From contig JAFDIC010000107.1 of assembly GCA_019308525.1 (NCBI GenBank), positions 1 through 16,272 on the forward strand: DNA of 16,272 bases, read 5' to 3'. A program made the position numbers and the translations under genes. The stretch comes from Deltaproteobacteria bacterium. Its GTDB lineage: Bacteria; Desulfobacterota; DSM-4660; Desulfatiglandales; HGW-15. The notes below the pieces were generated by a model. That model ran no database searches. It was given only the letters and a program-made list of their open reading frames with translations, and had not been told where the DNA came from. Shown here in pieces: positions 1 to 6,092 of the stretch (position 1 is its first letter; each line of letters begins with the position of its first letter).

Positions 1-577
1 CCGCCCCTACAAACCCCGCTCCCAGATTCCTCGCAAGGGCTATGTGAAGCAGGCCTGATATGCCGCTGCCCAACACCAGGACGGATTGTCCAGGATCGAA
101 TCTCACGTTCCTCTGCCCCCGGAGAACACATGCCAGGGGCTCCATGAATGAGGCCTCCTCAAAGCTTATTGCTTCGGGAATATGGAACACACCCCTGTCT
201 ACATTTATCGCGGGTATCCTGATGTACTCGGCAAAACCACCCGGATCAAAATGTGTCCCCCTCAAGAGGGTGTCGCAGACGGTGTGATGACCATTGAGGC
301 AATAGTGGCAGGTATTGCAAGGTACGTGATGGGTCGCTGCAACCCGGTCCCCGGTCTTGAACTTTTCGACCCCTTCGCCCACGGATACGACCTCACCGGA
401 AACTTCGTGCCCCAGGACCAGGGGTACCTTGTCCCGCCTATACCACTCCATGACATCGCTTCCGCAAATGCCGCTGGCCACTACCTTCAAGAGGATCTCC
501 CCGGGACCAATGGTAGGCACCTCCATCTCCTCGATTCGCACGTCCCGGTTGCTGTAATACATCGCGACTCTCATCAT
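1..577 (-). CDS. Zinc-dependent alcohol (polyol/threonine-type) dehydrogenase, 3' end outside window
   Basis: N-terminal 192 residues of a medium-chain, zinc-binding NAD(P)-dependent dehydrogenase; the C-terminal half lies beyond the left edge. The GroES-like domain carries the catalytic zinc ligands in GICGSD (Cys38) and GHE (His57, Glu58), with a further family Glu in FMEPLAC (Glu146). The structural zinc lobe is complete: Cys87, Cys90, Cys93 and Cys101, spaced C-x2-C-x2-C-x7-C. The Rossmann fold begins at about residue 165 with GSGISG (170-175). Family members oxidise secondary alcohols such as sorbitol, butanediol or threonine; the substrate cannot be read here. The gene lies about 80 bp after the lsrF-like aldolase on the same strand, so the two probably form an operon acting on one sugar or polyol. 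The start is uncertain: tandem ATGs at 577 and 574, plus an in-frame ATG at 592, none with a strong Shine-Dalgarno. Confidence 0.9.
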   Translation of the reverse strand, partial: MMRVAMYYSNRDVRIEEMEVPTIGPGEILLKVVASGICGSDVMEWYRRDKVPLVLGHEVSGEVVSVGEGVEKFKTGDRVAATHHVPCNTCHYCLNGHHTVCDTLLRGTHFDPGGFAEYIRIPAINVDRGVFHIPEAISFEEASFMEPLACVLRGQRNVRFDPGQSVLVLGSGISGLLHIALARNLGAGFVGA

Positions 578-658
578 TCTATTGTGGCCCATAATCCCAC
601 CAGAACCGATTTATCCCCAACTGCCGAAAGAAGTGGACATCTTCCCGACCCCAAGGAC

Positions 659-1576
659 CTAGTCATTGCCCAGGGGCCCTTCGCCCTTTCTCTGCTTTAT
701 TTCATCGTACACCTCCTGTGCCTGCTTCGGCGTGGCCTTATCATGGATAATGGCATTGAGGGCCCTCATCATTGCAAGGGGGTATGGATTCTGCCAGACG
801 TTGCGGCCCAGGTTGACCCCGATCGCCCCCTTTTGCATGCCATCGTAGACGAAATCAAAGACTTCCAGCTCGGTTTCGCACTTTGGCCCACCTGCAATCA
901 CTACGGGTACAGGGCAACCATTCGTCACCTTGTCGAAGTCTTCAGAGGCATAATAAGTCTTTACTATCCTGGCACCGAGCTCGGCTGCAATGCGACACGC
1001 CAACGCAAGGTACCGGGCCGTTCTCTTTTCCAACTCTTTGCCTACCGCTGTTACCGCCATCACCGGGATTCCGTAATCTTCACACTCGTTGACCAAGACC
1101 GCCAGGTTTTCAAGGGTCTCCTTCTCATAATCGCTTCCCACGAACACGGATACACCGACAGCGGCAGCATTCAGGCGAATGATTTCCTCCATCGAAGTGA
1201 TCAACACCTCATTGGCAAGGTCTTTCCCTACCACACTTGTGGCCCCGGAGACCCTCAGGATTATCGGGGTATCAACATCCGGGTCAATCGCTGAGCGCAA
1301 GACGCCGCGAGTGACGAACAACCCGTCAGCATAGGGCAAAAGGTCTTTCACGGTCTCCCACGGTCTCTCCAGGCACCTCGTAGGGCCCTGAAAGTACCCG
1401 TGATCAATGGGGAGGAATTGGCAGTGGCCGTCAGGCCCTATCAGCCTGGAGAGCCGATTTCTCATTCCCCATCCTACGTTGTCGGTCCCCTTTATGCGCT
1501 TGGTCCTTTGGGCATTATTCTCAACGGGCATTTCCGAAACTTCTCTGGCATCTAAGATCTTCTCCGCATCTGGCAT
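659..1576 (-). CDS. lsrF: LsrF-like class I aldolase / 3-hydroxy-5-phosphonooxypentane-2,4-dione thiolase family
   Basis: A TIM-barrel enzyme of the DeoC/LacD/LsrF class (305 residues from the start chosen). Family features are PIDHGYFQGP (Asp58), SGATS, the Schiff-base lysine in RIVKTYY (Lys206), a phosphate-binding VIAGG (about 226-230), and GVNLGRNVWQ near the C-terminus. In enterobacteria LsrF takes part in breaking down phosphorylated autoinducer-2; relatives are fructose-bisphosphate or other sugar-phosphate aldolases. The adjacent dehydrogenase and absence of other lsr genes in view make a different sugar-phosphate substrate quite possible. The reading frame extends upstream to a TTG at 1630, but the ATG at 1576 is preceded by AAGGAGG at 1585-1591 with 8-base spacing. 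It also gives an N-terminus (35 residues before the WGM motif) that fits remembered E. coli LsrF. It stops in TAG, about 80 bp before the dehydrogenase. Confidence 0.88.
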   Translation of the reverse strand: MPDAEKILDAREVSEMPVENNAQRTKRIKGTDNVGWGMRNRLSRLIGPDGHCQFLPIDHGYFQGPTRCLERPWETVKDLLPYADGLFVTRGVLRSAIDPDVDTPIILRVSGATSVVGKDLANEVLITSMEEIIRLNAAAVGVSVFVGSDYEKETLENLAVLVNECEDYGIPVMAVTAVGKELEKRTARYLALACRIAAELGARIVKTYYASEDFDKVTNGCPVPVVIAGGPKCETELEVFDFVYDGMQKGAIGVNLGRNVWQNPYPLAMMRALNAIIHDKATPKQAQEVYDEIKQRKGEGPLGND

Positions 1577-1814
1577 TTCCCTGACCTCCTTTACGGCAAG
1601 CAAAGGTATCTGGTTTTCAATCGCCACCAACTGGTTCCTTTTTAGAGAAACAGGATATCCCTGTCAAGTGGCAATTCAAAAGGACCCGCAACGCCTTACG
1701 CTATCGGGACAAAGGGAGGGGATACTGCATCCCTGTCCCCGATCGCCGCCCATTCAGTGACTATCAAAATTAGTTGAAGATTGGATCATATTGATGTAGT
1801 AATCACCATGATCC

Positions 1815-1837
1815 GGCACCGGAGACAATCCGGTGCC
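1815..1837. repeat. Perfect 9-bp inverted repeat (hairpin) in divergent intergenic region
   Basis: GGCACCGGA at 1815-1823 is the exact reverse complement of TCCGGTGCC at 1829-1837, with the five-base loop GACAA. There is no T-run on either side, so it does not look like a standard intrinsic terminator. It lies between the minus-strand lsrF-like gene and the plus-strand gene at 1875. The left arm and loop include GGAG (1821-1824) and the right arm includes a possible GTG start at 1833, so in plus-strand RNA the hairpin could hide an initiation site. An operator is the other plausible reading. Confidence 0.6.
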
Positions 1838-1874
1838 CAGAACAGATCAAGGAGTGTCATCCGGGATAGGGCGA

Positions 1875-2207
1875 ATGGATGAGCGAGAATTTGAACAGGG
1901 TTATGCCAATTTTCACAGGGGACTAAACCGGGTCCTCAGGCTCAGGGACGCAAAGGCCTTCAAGGCACACGTGGCAAGACATCCGGCTCAAGCGGGCAAA
2001 TTATCCCATTGCCTCGGTCTCAGTGACGAACTGGCAGAGATCGAGATGTACAAGGCCATACTCGTGCGTTCCGCCCTAAAGGACCTGCACCACGAGGCAA
2101 GAGCATGGTTGAACGAAAGGGGCATAGAACCGCCGACCTCCGCGACCGCCAAGACGGGAGCAAGGAAAAGGGGGCGGAGAAGAAGAGGCAAAAATGGGAA
2201 AAAGTGA
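1875..2207 (+). CDS. Hypothetical protein with a strongly basic C-terminal tail
   Basis: A protein of 110 residues whose family I do not recognise. The body (about 1-85) looks alpha-helical and soluble, with FHRGLNRVLRLRDAKAFKAH and a region rich in Leu, Glu and Ala. A proline/threonine-containing hinge follows, then a tail dense in Lys and Arg (GARKRGRRRRGKNGKK), which suggests nucleic-acid binding; this is inference from composition only. The ATG at 1875 has GGGA eight bases upstream. An alternative GTG at 1833 has GGAG with 8-base spacing but lies inside the hairpin at 1815-1837 and adds 14 unremarkable residues. Its 3' end overlaps the DUF1285 gene by 14 bp, which suggests co-transcription and translational coupling. 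Confidence 0.65.
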   Translation: MDEREFEQGYANFHRGLNRVLRLRDAKAFKAHVARHPAQAGKLSHCLGLSDELAEIEMYKAILVRSALKDLHHEARAWLNERGIEPPTSATAKTGARKRGRRRRGKNGKK

Positions 2208-2667
2208 GGACATCCCGCCTTGCATGATTTTCATTGACAAGGAGGGACGCTGGTTTTACGAAGGCGCTGAGATAATACGCCGGGAAATCATCCTGCACTT
2301 CTATCGACACATGGAAATAGATCCACAAGGGCGATACATCATCGATTGGAACGGGCAGAGGTGTTCCTTAGATGTTGAAGACACTCCCTTTGTGGTGCAC
2401 AGGGCGGAAAGAGAGGAGAGAGGGGGACCAGATCGATACGCGTTTGTCCTCTATTTGAACGACGATACGAGGGAAGAGCTCGCCCCTGAGTCACTGTGGG
2501 TGGGCAAAGATAACGTCCTCTATTGTCGCGTCAAGGACGGTAAGTTCCCGGCACGTTTCAGCCGTCCTGCCTACTATCAGATCTGTGAATTCATGATCGA
2601 GCAGGAAGGCGCCTTCTTCCTTCCTATGGACGGCAAGAAATACACGATAAGGACCAAAGATTCCTAG
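2194..2667 (+). CDS. DUF1285 family protein
   Basis: A 157-residue cytoplasmic protein matching the DUF1285 family pattern: FIDKEGRWFYEGAEIIRREI (13-32) near the start, then YIIDW, then SLDVEDTPFVVH, then a charged strand-rich region, and SRPAYYQICEF plus GAFFLPMDGKKY near the end. The family is common in Proteobacteria and has no established biochemical function. There is no signal peptide or membrane segment. The start ATG lies inside the last 14 bases of the preceding gene, with AGAGG upstream in that gene's basic tail, so translation is probably coupled. It stops in TAG at 2665-2667, only 17 bp before the convergent end of the foldase gene; no intrinsic terminator is evident between them. 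Confidence 0.85.
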   Translation: MGKSEDIPPCMIFIDKEGRWFYEGAEIIRREIILHFYRHMEIDPQGRYIIDWNGQRCSLDVEDTPFVVHRAEREERGGPDRYAFVLYLNDDTREELAPESLWVGKDNVLYCRVKDGKFPARFSRPAYYQICEFMIEQEGAFFLPMDGKKYTIRTKDS

Positions 2668-2684
2668 TTCATGTCTGCCCGGGG

Positions 2685-3959
2685 TCACTGGCCTTCGTCG
2701 ATCGGAACCAGGACCTCTATCTTCGCCTTGTCCCTCAGAGCCGCAAGCCAGTCCTGGAACACTTCCTGCTGCTTACGCTGTATCAAGGTCTGCCTGTAAG
2801 ATTCCTTTTCCTCTTCAAATTTCTTTTGGTCAATCCCTTTTCTGCCCTCAAACCTGACGATGAAGGCCCCCCTTGGACTCTCAAAGACCTCATCTGGATA
2901 ACGTTTCTTCTCGCTGAGGCTGAATATCACTTCCACGAACTTAGGGGCATAGCCTACCTGTGGAAGGACCACTCTCCTCGTGATAAGACCGCTCTCCTCA
3001 GCCTTCAGGTTATTATTCTTCAATAGGGTGTCCCACTCCGCCCCCGCCTTCAATTGTGCCAGGTATTCCTCTGCCCTTTTCTTGGCTTCAAGCTTCGCAA
3101 GGTGAAGGCGGTAGTCCTGGGCGACCTTTTCTTTGACCTCTTCCAGCTCGGGGAGATATGAAGGCTGCTTGTCAGAAACCTGGATAATATAAAACTTGCC
3201 TCCAGACTCAACCACCTCTGTTACGTCACCCTTTTCAAAGGCAAAAAGGGTCTGCTTAAGCTTTTCATCGCCGCCTATGCCTGGTATTTGTTCGTTCCTG
3301 GAAAAAAACCCACTCTCTTTCACCTCCATCTCATTTTCCTTTGCGTATTCCTTCAGGTCCACGTCATAGGGCATCTGGTCTACCAGCGAGAGCGCCTTTT
3401 CGTGTGCAATGTCCATGGACGCTATATTGATCAACTCCTCCCTGATCTTCTCCTTCACATCTTCCAGGGCCTTTGTCTTGGCCTCCTTGATGTCCTCTAC
3501 TTTGATTATATGGTATCCAAAGGGCGTCCTGACAAGGTCGCTTATCTCACCCTTTTTCAGTTTAAAAGCCTCCTCGTCAAAGGCCTTGACCATCTGTCCC
3601 CTGGCAAAATAACCCAAGTCTCCGCCCTTGTCTTTGGTCGGCCCCTCAGAATATTTCTTGGCAAGGCCTGCAAAGTCCTCGCCCCCCTTGGCCTTCTTCA
3701 GGACTTCCAGGGCCCTTTCCTTAACCTTTTCTTCCTCTTCCTTTGTGGCATCCGGGGGCACCTTAAGCAGTATGTGTCTGGCCTTGATTTTCTTTTCCTC
3801 CCGGAACCTCTCTATATTATCTTCGTAGTAAGCCCTGATTTGTTCATCGGTGATTCTCACCTGGTCCTTGAACATAGACGGGTCTACAGGGATGTAGACA
3901 ACTTTTATTTTTTCGGGTATCCGGTACTCTTCCCGATGTTCCGCAAAATACTTCTTCAT
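2685..3959 (-). CDS. C-terminal part of the PpiD-like foldase (parvulin domain)
   Basis: This open segment of 424 residues follows the amber codon. It contains the parvulin (PPIC-type) domain at about residues 58-157, from IKARHILLKV, through FAGLAKKYSEGPTKDKGGDLGYF, to TPFGYHIIKVEDI. A second, diverged parvulin-like region follows (about 195-300), then a helical C-terminus. The first ATG at 3959 has GGAGGGG but only two bases of spacing, so independent initiation looks poor. Sequence between the amber codon and 3959 (KIKVSLIQFKP and following) still reads as this protein family, which supports one original gene. If made alone it would lack the membrane anchor and any export signal and so could not act in the periplasm. 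Confidence 0.6.
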   Translation of the reverse strand: MKKYFAEHREEYRIPEKIKVVYIPVDPSMFKDQVRITDEQIRAYYEDNIERFREEKKIKARHILLKVPPDATKEEEEKVKERALEVLKKAKGGEDFAGLAKKYSEGPTKDKGGDLGYFARGQMVKAFDEEAFKLKKGEISDLVRTPFGYHIIKVEDIKEAKTKALEDVKEKIREELINIASMDIAHEKALSLVDQMPYDVDLKEYAKENEMEVKESGFFSRNEQIPGIGGDEKLKQTLFAFEKGDVTEVVESGGKFYIIQVSDKQPSYLPELEEVKEKVAQDYRLHLAKLEAKKRAEEYLAQLKAGAEWDTLLKNNNLKAEESGLITRRVVLPQVGYAPKFVEVIFSLSEKKRYPDEVFESPRGAFIVRFEGRKGIDQKKFEEEKESYRQTLIQRKQQEVFQDWLAALRDKAKIEVLVPIDEGQ

Positions 3960-4031
3960 CCCCTCCGGGTCTGCTTTGACAACATCCTTGTAGTCCTGCG
4001 GTTTGAACTGGATCAGGCTTACCTTGATCTT

Positions 4032-4034
4032 CTA
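4032..4034 (-). other. In-frame amber (TAG) codon inside the foldase gene
   Basis: The plus strand reads CTA here, giving codons TCA AAT TAG AAG ATC on the coding strand. TAG is also the natural terminator of at least seven other genes in this window: the lsrF-like aldolase, DUF1285, namZ, the small HTH gene, tolA, pal and modE-like genes, plus the cut moeA. Amber is therefore an ordinary stop in this genome, which argues against wholesale recoding. Confidence 0.9.
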
Positions 4035-4589
4035 ATTTGAGTAAGTGTAATAATCCAGGACCTCCCTGTCCGTTACAAGGCTGAAACTGGTGAGGAATTG
4101 TGCGATCTTTTCCCGGAGCAACTCACGGCCGATCTCAGCCTCAAAGTCCTCGGGCTCCATCCTGTTCTGCTGCAAAAGAAAACGATATCTTGATTCATCA
4201 AACCTGCCAAGGAACTGGAAGGCGGGATAGGAAAGTATCCTTTCCTGTATCTCCTTCTCTGTGACATCCAAGCCTATCCTCCTGGCCTCCTGGCTTACAA
4301 GCTTTTCATCTATTAGCTTTTCAAGGGCCCTCTTCTTGAGGTTAAATGCCTTTATCAGGTTATCGCTCCATACTTCGCGGTATTCTCTCTGAAGGGTCTG
4401 TAGCATATTTCGATATGTCTTGTCATACTCAACTCCCGCTATCACTTCGCCGTTTACGTAGGCAATTTTTACCCCCTCCCTGGCCCTGAAGGAATAACCG
4501 AAATAGAATATGAAGACCACGGCGATCATGCCAATCAGAAACTTGATGATCCACGATTTTGCATGCCTCCGCATCAAGCTCAATAACAT
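4032..4589 (-). CDS. N-terminal part of the PpiD-like foldase (anchor and SurA_N-like segment)
   Basis: This segment has 185 codons before the amber stop. The first 12 residues are basic, followed by a membrane helix at about 13-32 (KFLIGMIAVVFIFYFGY) that places the rest in the periplasm. Residues 40-185 resemble the SurA N-terminal chaperone fold: KIAYVNGEVI, a long helix, LIDEKLVSQEARRIGLDVTEKEI, and FQFLGRFDESRYRFLLQQNRM. It starts at ATG 4589 behind a good Shine-Dalgarno. A product ending at the amber codon would be an anchored chaperone-like stub with no isomerase domain. Confidence 0.6.
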   Translation of the reverse strand: MLLSLMRRHAKSWIIKFLIGMIAVVFIFYFGYSFRAREGVKIAYVNGEVIAGVEYDKTYRNMLQTLQREYREVWSDNLIKAFNLKKRALEKLIDEKLVSQEARRIGLDVTEKEIQERILSYPAFQFLGRFDESRYRFLLQQNRMEPEDFEAEIGRELLREKIAQFLTSFSLVTDREVLDYYTYSN

Positions 4590-4628
4590 GGACGTACCCT
4601 CCTGAAAGCCGAATCTCTCCTGTTTCTC

Positions 4629-4657
4629 AGTATGCGCCCATGGTAACCTATGGGCAA
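4629..4657 (-). promoter_or_regulatory. Candidate sigma70 promoter for the foldase gene, with a dyad in the spacer
   Basis: On the minus strand, TTGCCC (4652-4657) and CATACT (4629-4634) are separated by 17 bases, each matching 4 of 6 consensus bases. Transcription would start about 30 bases before ATG 4589. The spacer holds a dyad: 4636-4643 pairs with 4648-4655 (GCCCATGG with CTATGGGC, one G-T pair, four-base loop). A dyad between the -35 and -10 boxes would suit a repressor or a DNA-twisting activator. The promoter is only moderately consensus-like. Confidence 0.4.
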
Positions 4658-4662
4658 TAACC

Positions 4663-4785
4663 AGCTAAGTGCTTCGATTCGCGATTACGGTGGCGTATCT
4701 TTCCCCTGAGAACGCCTATTAGTGCTCGCTCAGCACCAAGTCCTGAGTAAACAAATAGGGGTATTGTGAATCGAAGGACTAGGCT
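4663..4785 (+). repeat. 123-bp element bounded by 23-base imperfect inverted repeats
   Basis: The arm at 4663-4685 pairs with 4763-4785: 18 of 23 positions are Watson-Crick, including a perfect 9-bp core (CTTCGATTC at 4672-4680 with GAATCGAAG at 4768-4776). Three more positions are G-U pairs if the plus strand is the RNA, and only two are mismatches. Inside lie two further small hairpins: GGCGT/ACGCC (4692-4696 with 4712-4716) and GTGCT/AGCAC (4722-4726 with 4732-4736). As plus-strand RNA this would fold into a closed multibranch structure. No direct target-site duplication was found flanking the arms. It could be a structured RNA, a regulatory cruciform or a miniature-element remnant; I do not recognise it. 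Confidence 0.6.
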
Positions 4786-4814
4786 TGAGATTTGGCATGC
4801 TAGCATGGTAGGAT
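4785..4814 (+). promoter_or_regulatory. Candidate promoter for namZ containing a 12-bp palindrome
   Basis: TTGAGA (4785-4790) and TAGGAT (4809-4814) are spaced by 18 bases, with 5 of 6 and 4 of 6 consensus matches. The spacer contains the perfect palindrome CATGCTAGCATG (4796-4807). The inferred start near 4821 would leave a leader of about 95 nt before namZ. The -35 box touches the right end of the 4663-4785 repeat, so that element and this promoter cannot both be independent plus-strand units without readthrough. Confidence 0.35.
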
Positions 4815-4834
4815 ACGCTTGTCTATTGCAATTT

Positions 4835-4908
4835 TGATGCTTTCGGAGAAAGCCCATCTCTTCGCAGGGCGGGATCTGGCGAGGGGCATTGCGCTGCATC
4901 AGATGGGC
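4835..4908 (+). promoter_or_regulatory. namZ leader with competing hairpins next to the ribosome-binding site
   Basis: Three pairings can be drawn. GCTTTC/GAAAGC (4839-4844 with 4848-4853) is a tight hairpin with a three-base loop. GCCCATCT/AGATGGGC (4852-4859 with 4901-4908) is a perfect 8-bp stem ending just before the AAGGA ribosome-binding sequence of namZ. TGATGC/GCATCA (4835-4840 with 4896-4901) closes the outside. The first two share 4852-4853 and the second and third share 4901, so they partly exclude one another, as in a switchable leader. I recognise no known riboswitch class, and such short stems may be chance. Confidence 0.35.
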
Positions 4909-4916
4909 AAGGAAAG

Positions 4917-6092
4917 ATGATTAGTACTCTTACCGGTATAGAGGTATTCAAGGAGGGTTACTGGAAAAAACTCAAAGGTTATCGCCTGGCCCTGCTCTCG
5001 AACCAGGCATCCGTTGACAATCACCTCTGCCCGTCCAAAGAGGTCGTCTCACGCCTCCTCGGTGACCACCTCAAGCTGTTATTGGGCCCCCAGCACGGGC
5101 ATGAAGGCCTGGATCAGGATAACATGGTGGAGACAGCACACGGCCGTGACAAGAGGCTTGGAATCCCGGTATTCAGCCTCTATTCTTCTGTAAGGGAGCC
5201 TACTCGGGAGATGTTAGACCTCTTCGACATCCTCTTGGTGGATCTCCAGGACGTGGGGACCAGGGTGTACACCTTTGCTACGACAGTGCTCAATTGTCTC
5301 AAGGCGACCGCCAGGGCCGGAAAACGGATCATAATCCTTGATCGCCCTAATCCCCTGGGAGGCCGGATAGTGGAGGGGAACTTACTGCGGCCTGAACTCT
5401 ATTCTTTTGTCGGCCCCTACAGTCTTCCCATGCGGCATGGTCTTACCATGGGTGAAATCGCGAGCATGCTTAACCAGGAATTCAAAATCGGTAGCGATCT
5501 GGAGATCGTGCCACTGAGAGGGTGGCAAAGGCACATGCTTTGGCGTGATACCGGGCTCAGGTGGATCATGCCCTCGCCCAACATGCCCCTTTGGGAGACA
5601 GCACAGGTATATCCCGGACAAGTCATATGGGAAGGGACGAACCTCTCAGAGGGGCGGGGGACCTGTCGGCCCTTTGAGATATTCGGCGCGCCTTACCTGG
5701 ACACCATGGTCCTAAGAAAGGCCCTTGATCCAGACTCCATGGCCGGTTGTTTCTTTCAAGAGATCTCATTTCGTCCCACCTTCAACAAGTGGTCCGGTGA
5801 AATTTGTTCAGGATTCATGATCCACGTCCTGGACCCGGAGAAATACAGCCCTTACTACACTGCCTTATCCGTCCTCAGGGCGGTCATAGAAACTCACGAA
5901 AAGGATTTTCAATGGAAAGAACCTCCTTACGAATATGAATTCGAAAAGTTACCAATAGACTTGATAATCGGTGACACGGCCGTGCGAAGAGAAATAGAGA
6001 AAGGGGCCTCTGTTGAGGTCATACGGGAGAAATGGAAGGAGGACCTGCGGGGTTTCTCGAAATGGCGCGAAGCCTATCTCCTTTACGGGTAG
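4917..6092 (+). CDS. namZ: NamZ-family (DUF1343) exo-beta-N-acetylmuramidase-like protein
   Basis: A full-length DUF1343 protein of 391 residues. In Bacillus subtilis, NamZ (YbbC) removes N-acetylmuramic acid from the non-reducing ends of peptidoglycan fragments, so a role in cell-wall recycling is inferred. Conserved blocks in order are LLSNQASVD (26-34), GPQHGHEGLDQDNMVE (57-72), VDLQDVGTRVYTF (108-120), LDRPNPLGG (141-149), PMRHGLTMGE (171-180), MPSPNMP (218-224) and EGTNLSEGRGT (239-249). The second block has PQHG where I recall PEHG in the best-known members; this appears to be a common variant followed by QDNM rather than a defect. There is no signal peptide, unlike secreted homologues, so the product is probably cytoplasmic. 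The start is ATG 4917 behind AAGGA. Its last 10 bases overlap the convergent small gene at 6083. Confidence 0.9.
   Translation: MISTLTGIEVFKEGYWKKLKGYRLALLSNQASVDNHLCPSKEVVSRLLGDHLKLLLGPQHGHEGLDQDNMVETAHGRDKRLGIPVFSLYSSVREPTREMLDLFDILLVDLQDVGTRVYTFATTVLNCLKATARAGKRIIILDRPNPLGGRIVEGNLLRPELYSFVGPYSLPMRHGLTMGEIASMLNQEFKIGSDLEIVPLRGWQRHMLWRDTGLRWIMPSPNMPLWETAQVYPGQVIWEGTNLSEGRGTCRPFEIFGAPYLDTMVLRKALDPDSMAGCFFQEISFRPTFNKWSGEICSGFMIHVLDPEKYSPYYTALSVLRAVIETHEKDFQWKEPPYEYEFEKLPIDLIIGDTAVRREIEKGASVEVIREKWKEDLRGFSKWREAYLLYG

Larger units (their letters stand above)
2685..4589 (-). pseudogene. ppiD: PpiD-like SurA/parvulin foldase, interrupted by one in-frame amber codon
   Basis: Read through a single TAG at 4032-4034, this is one continuous frame of 634 residues, a normal length for membrane-anchored PpiD-type peptidyl-prolyl isomerases. 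These help fold proteins leaving the Sec translocon in the periplasm. Domain order is a short cytoplasmic N-terminus, one membrane anchor (about 13-32), a SurA-like chaperone segment, a canonical parvulin domain and a degenerate second parvulin-like region. No base is gained or lost: both sides of the TAG are in the same frame and the protein pattern continues (YYTYSN, stop, KIKVSLIQFKPQDY). A Glu codon GAG becomes TAG by one change, and remembered relatives tend to carry an acidic residue there. Nonsense mutation or sequencing error is most likely; readthrough is possible. The start has AGGAGGG with 7-base spacing. Confidence 0.8.

Noticed and set aside
182..1294. Long 370-codon plus-strand frame
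   Set aside because: It lies antisense to the dehydrogenase and the lsrF-like gene, both of which have complete family motifs. The translation is low-complexity and matches no family; it is a codon-bias shadow.
4032..4034. Pyrrolysine decoding of the amber codon as the main explanation
   Set aside because: TAG terminates many genes here, no pyl gene is visible, and the site is not a known pyrrolysine position. Kept only as a testable alternative.
3288..4040. 250-codon plus-strand frame, hydrophobic
   Set aside because: Antisense to the foldase parvulin region, whose Lys/Glu-rich codons read as Phe/Leu-rich on the other strand.
4648..4899. 83-codon minus-strand frame in the foldase-namZ gap
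   Set aside because: No ribosome-binding site or recognisable motif, and it crosses the dyad-rich region; treated as non-coding.
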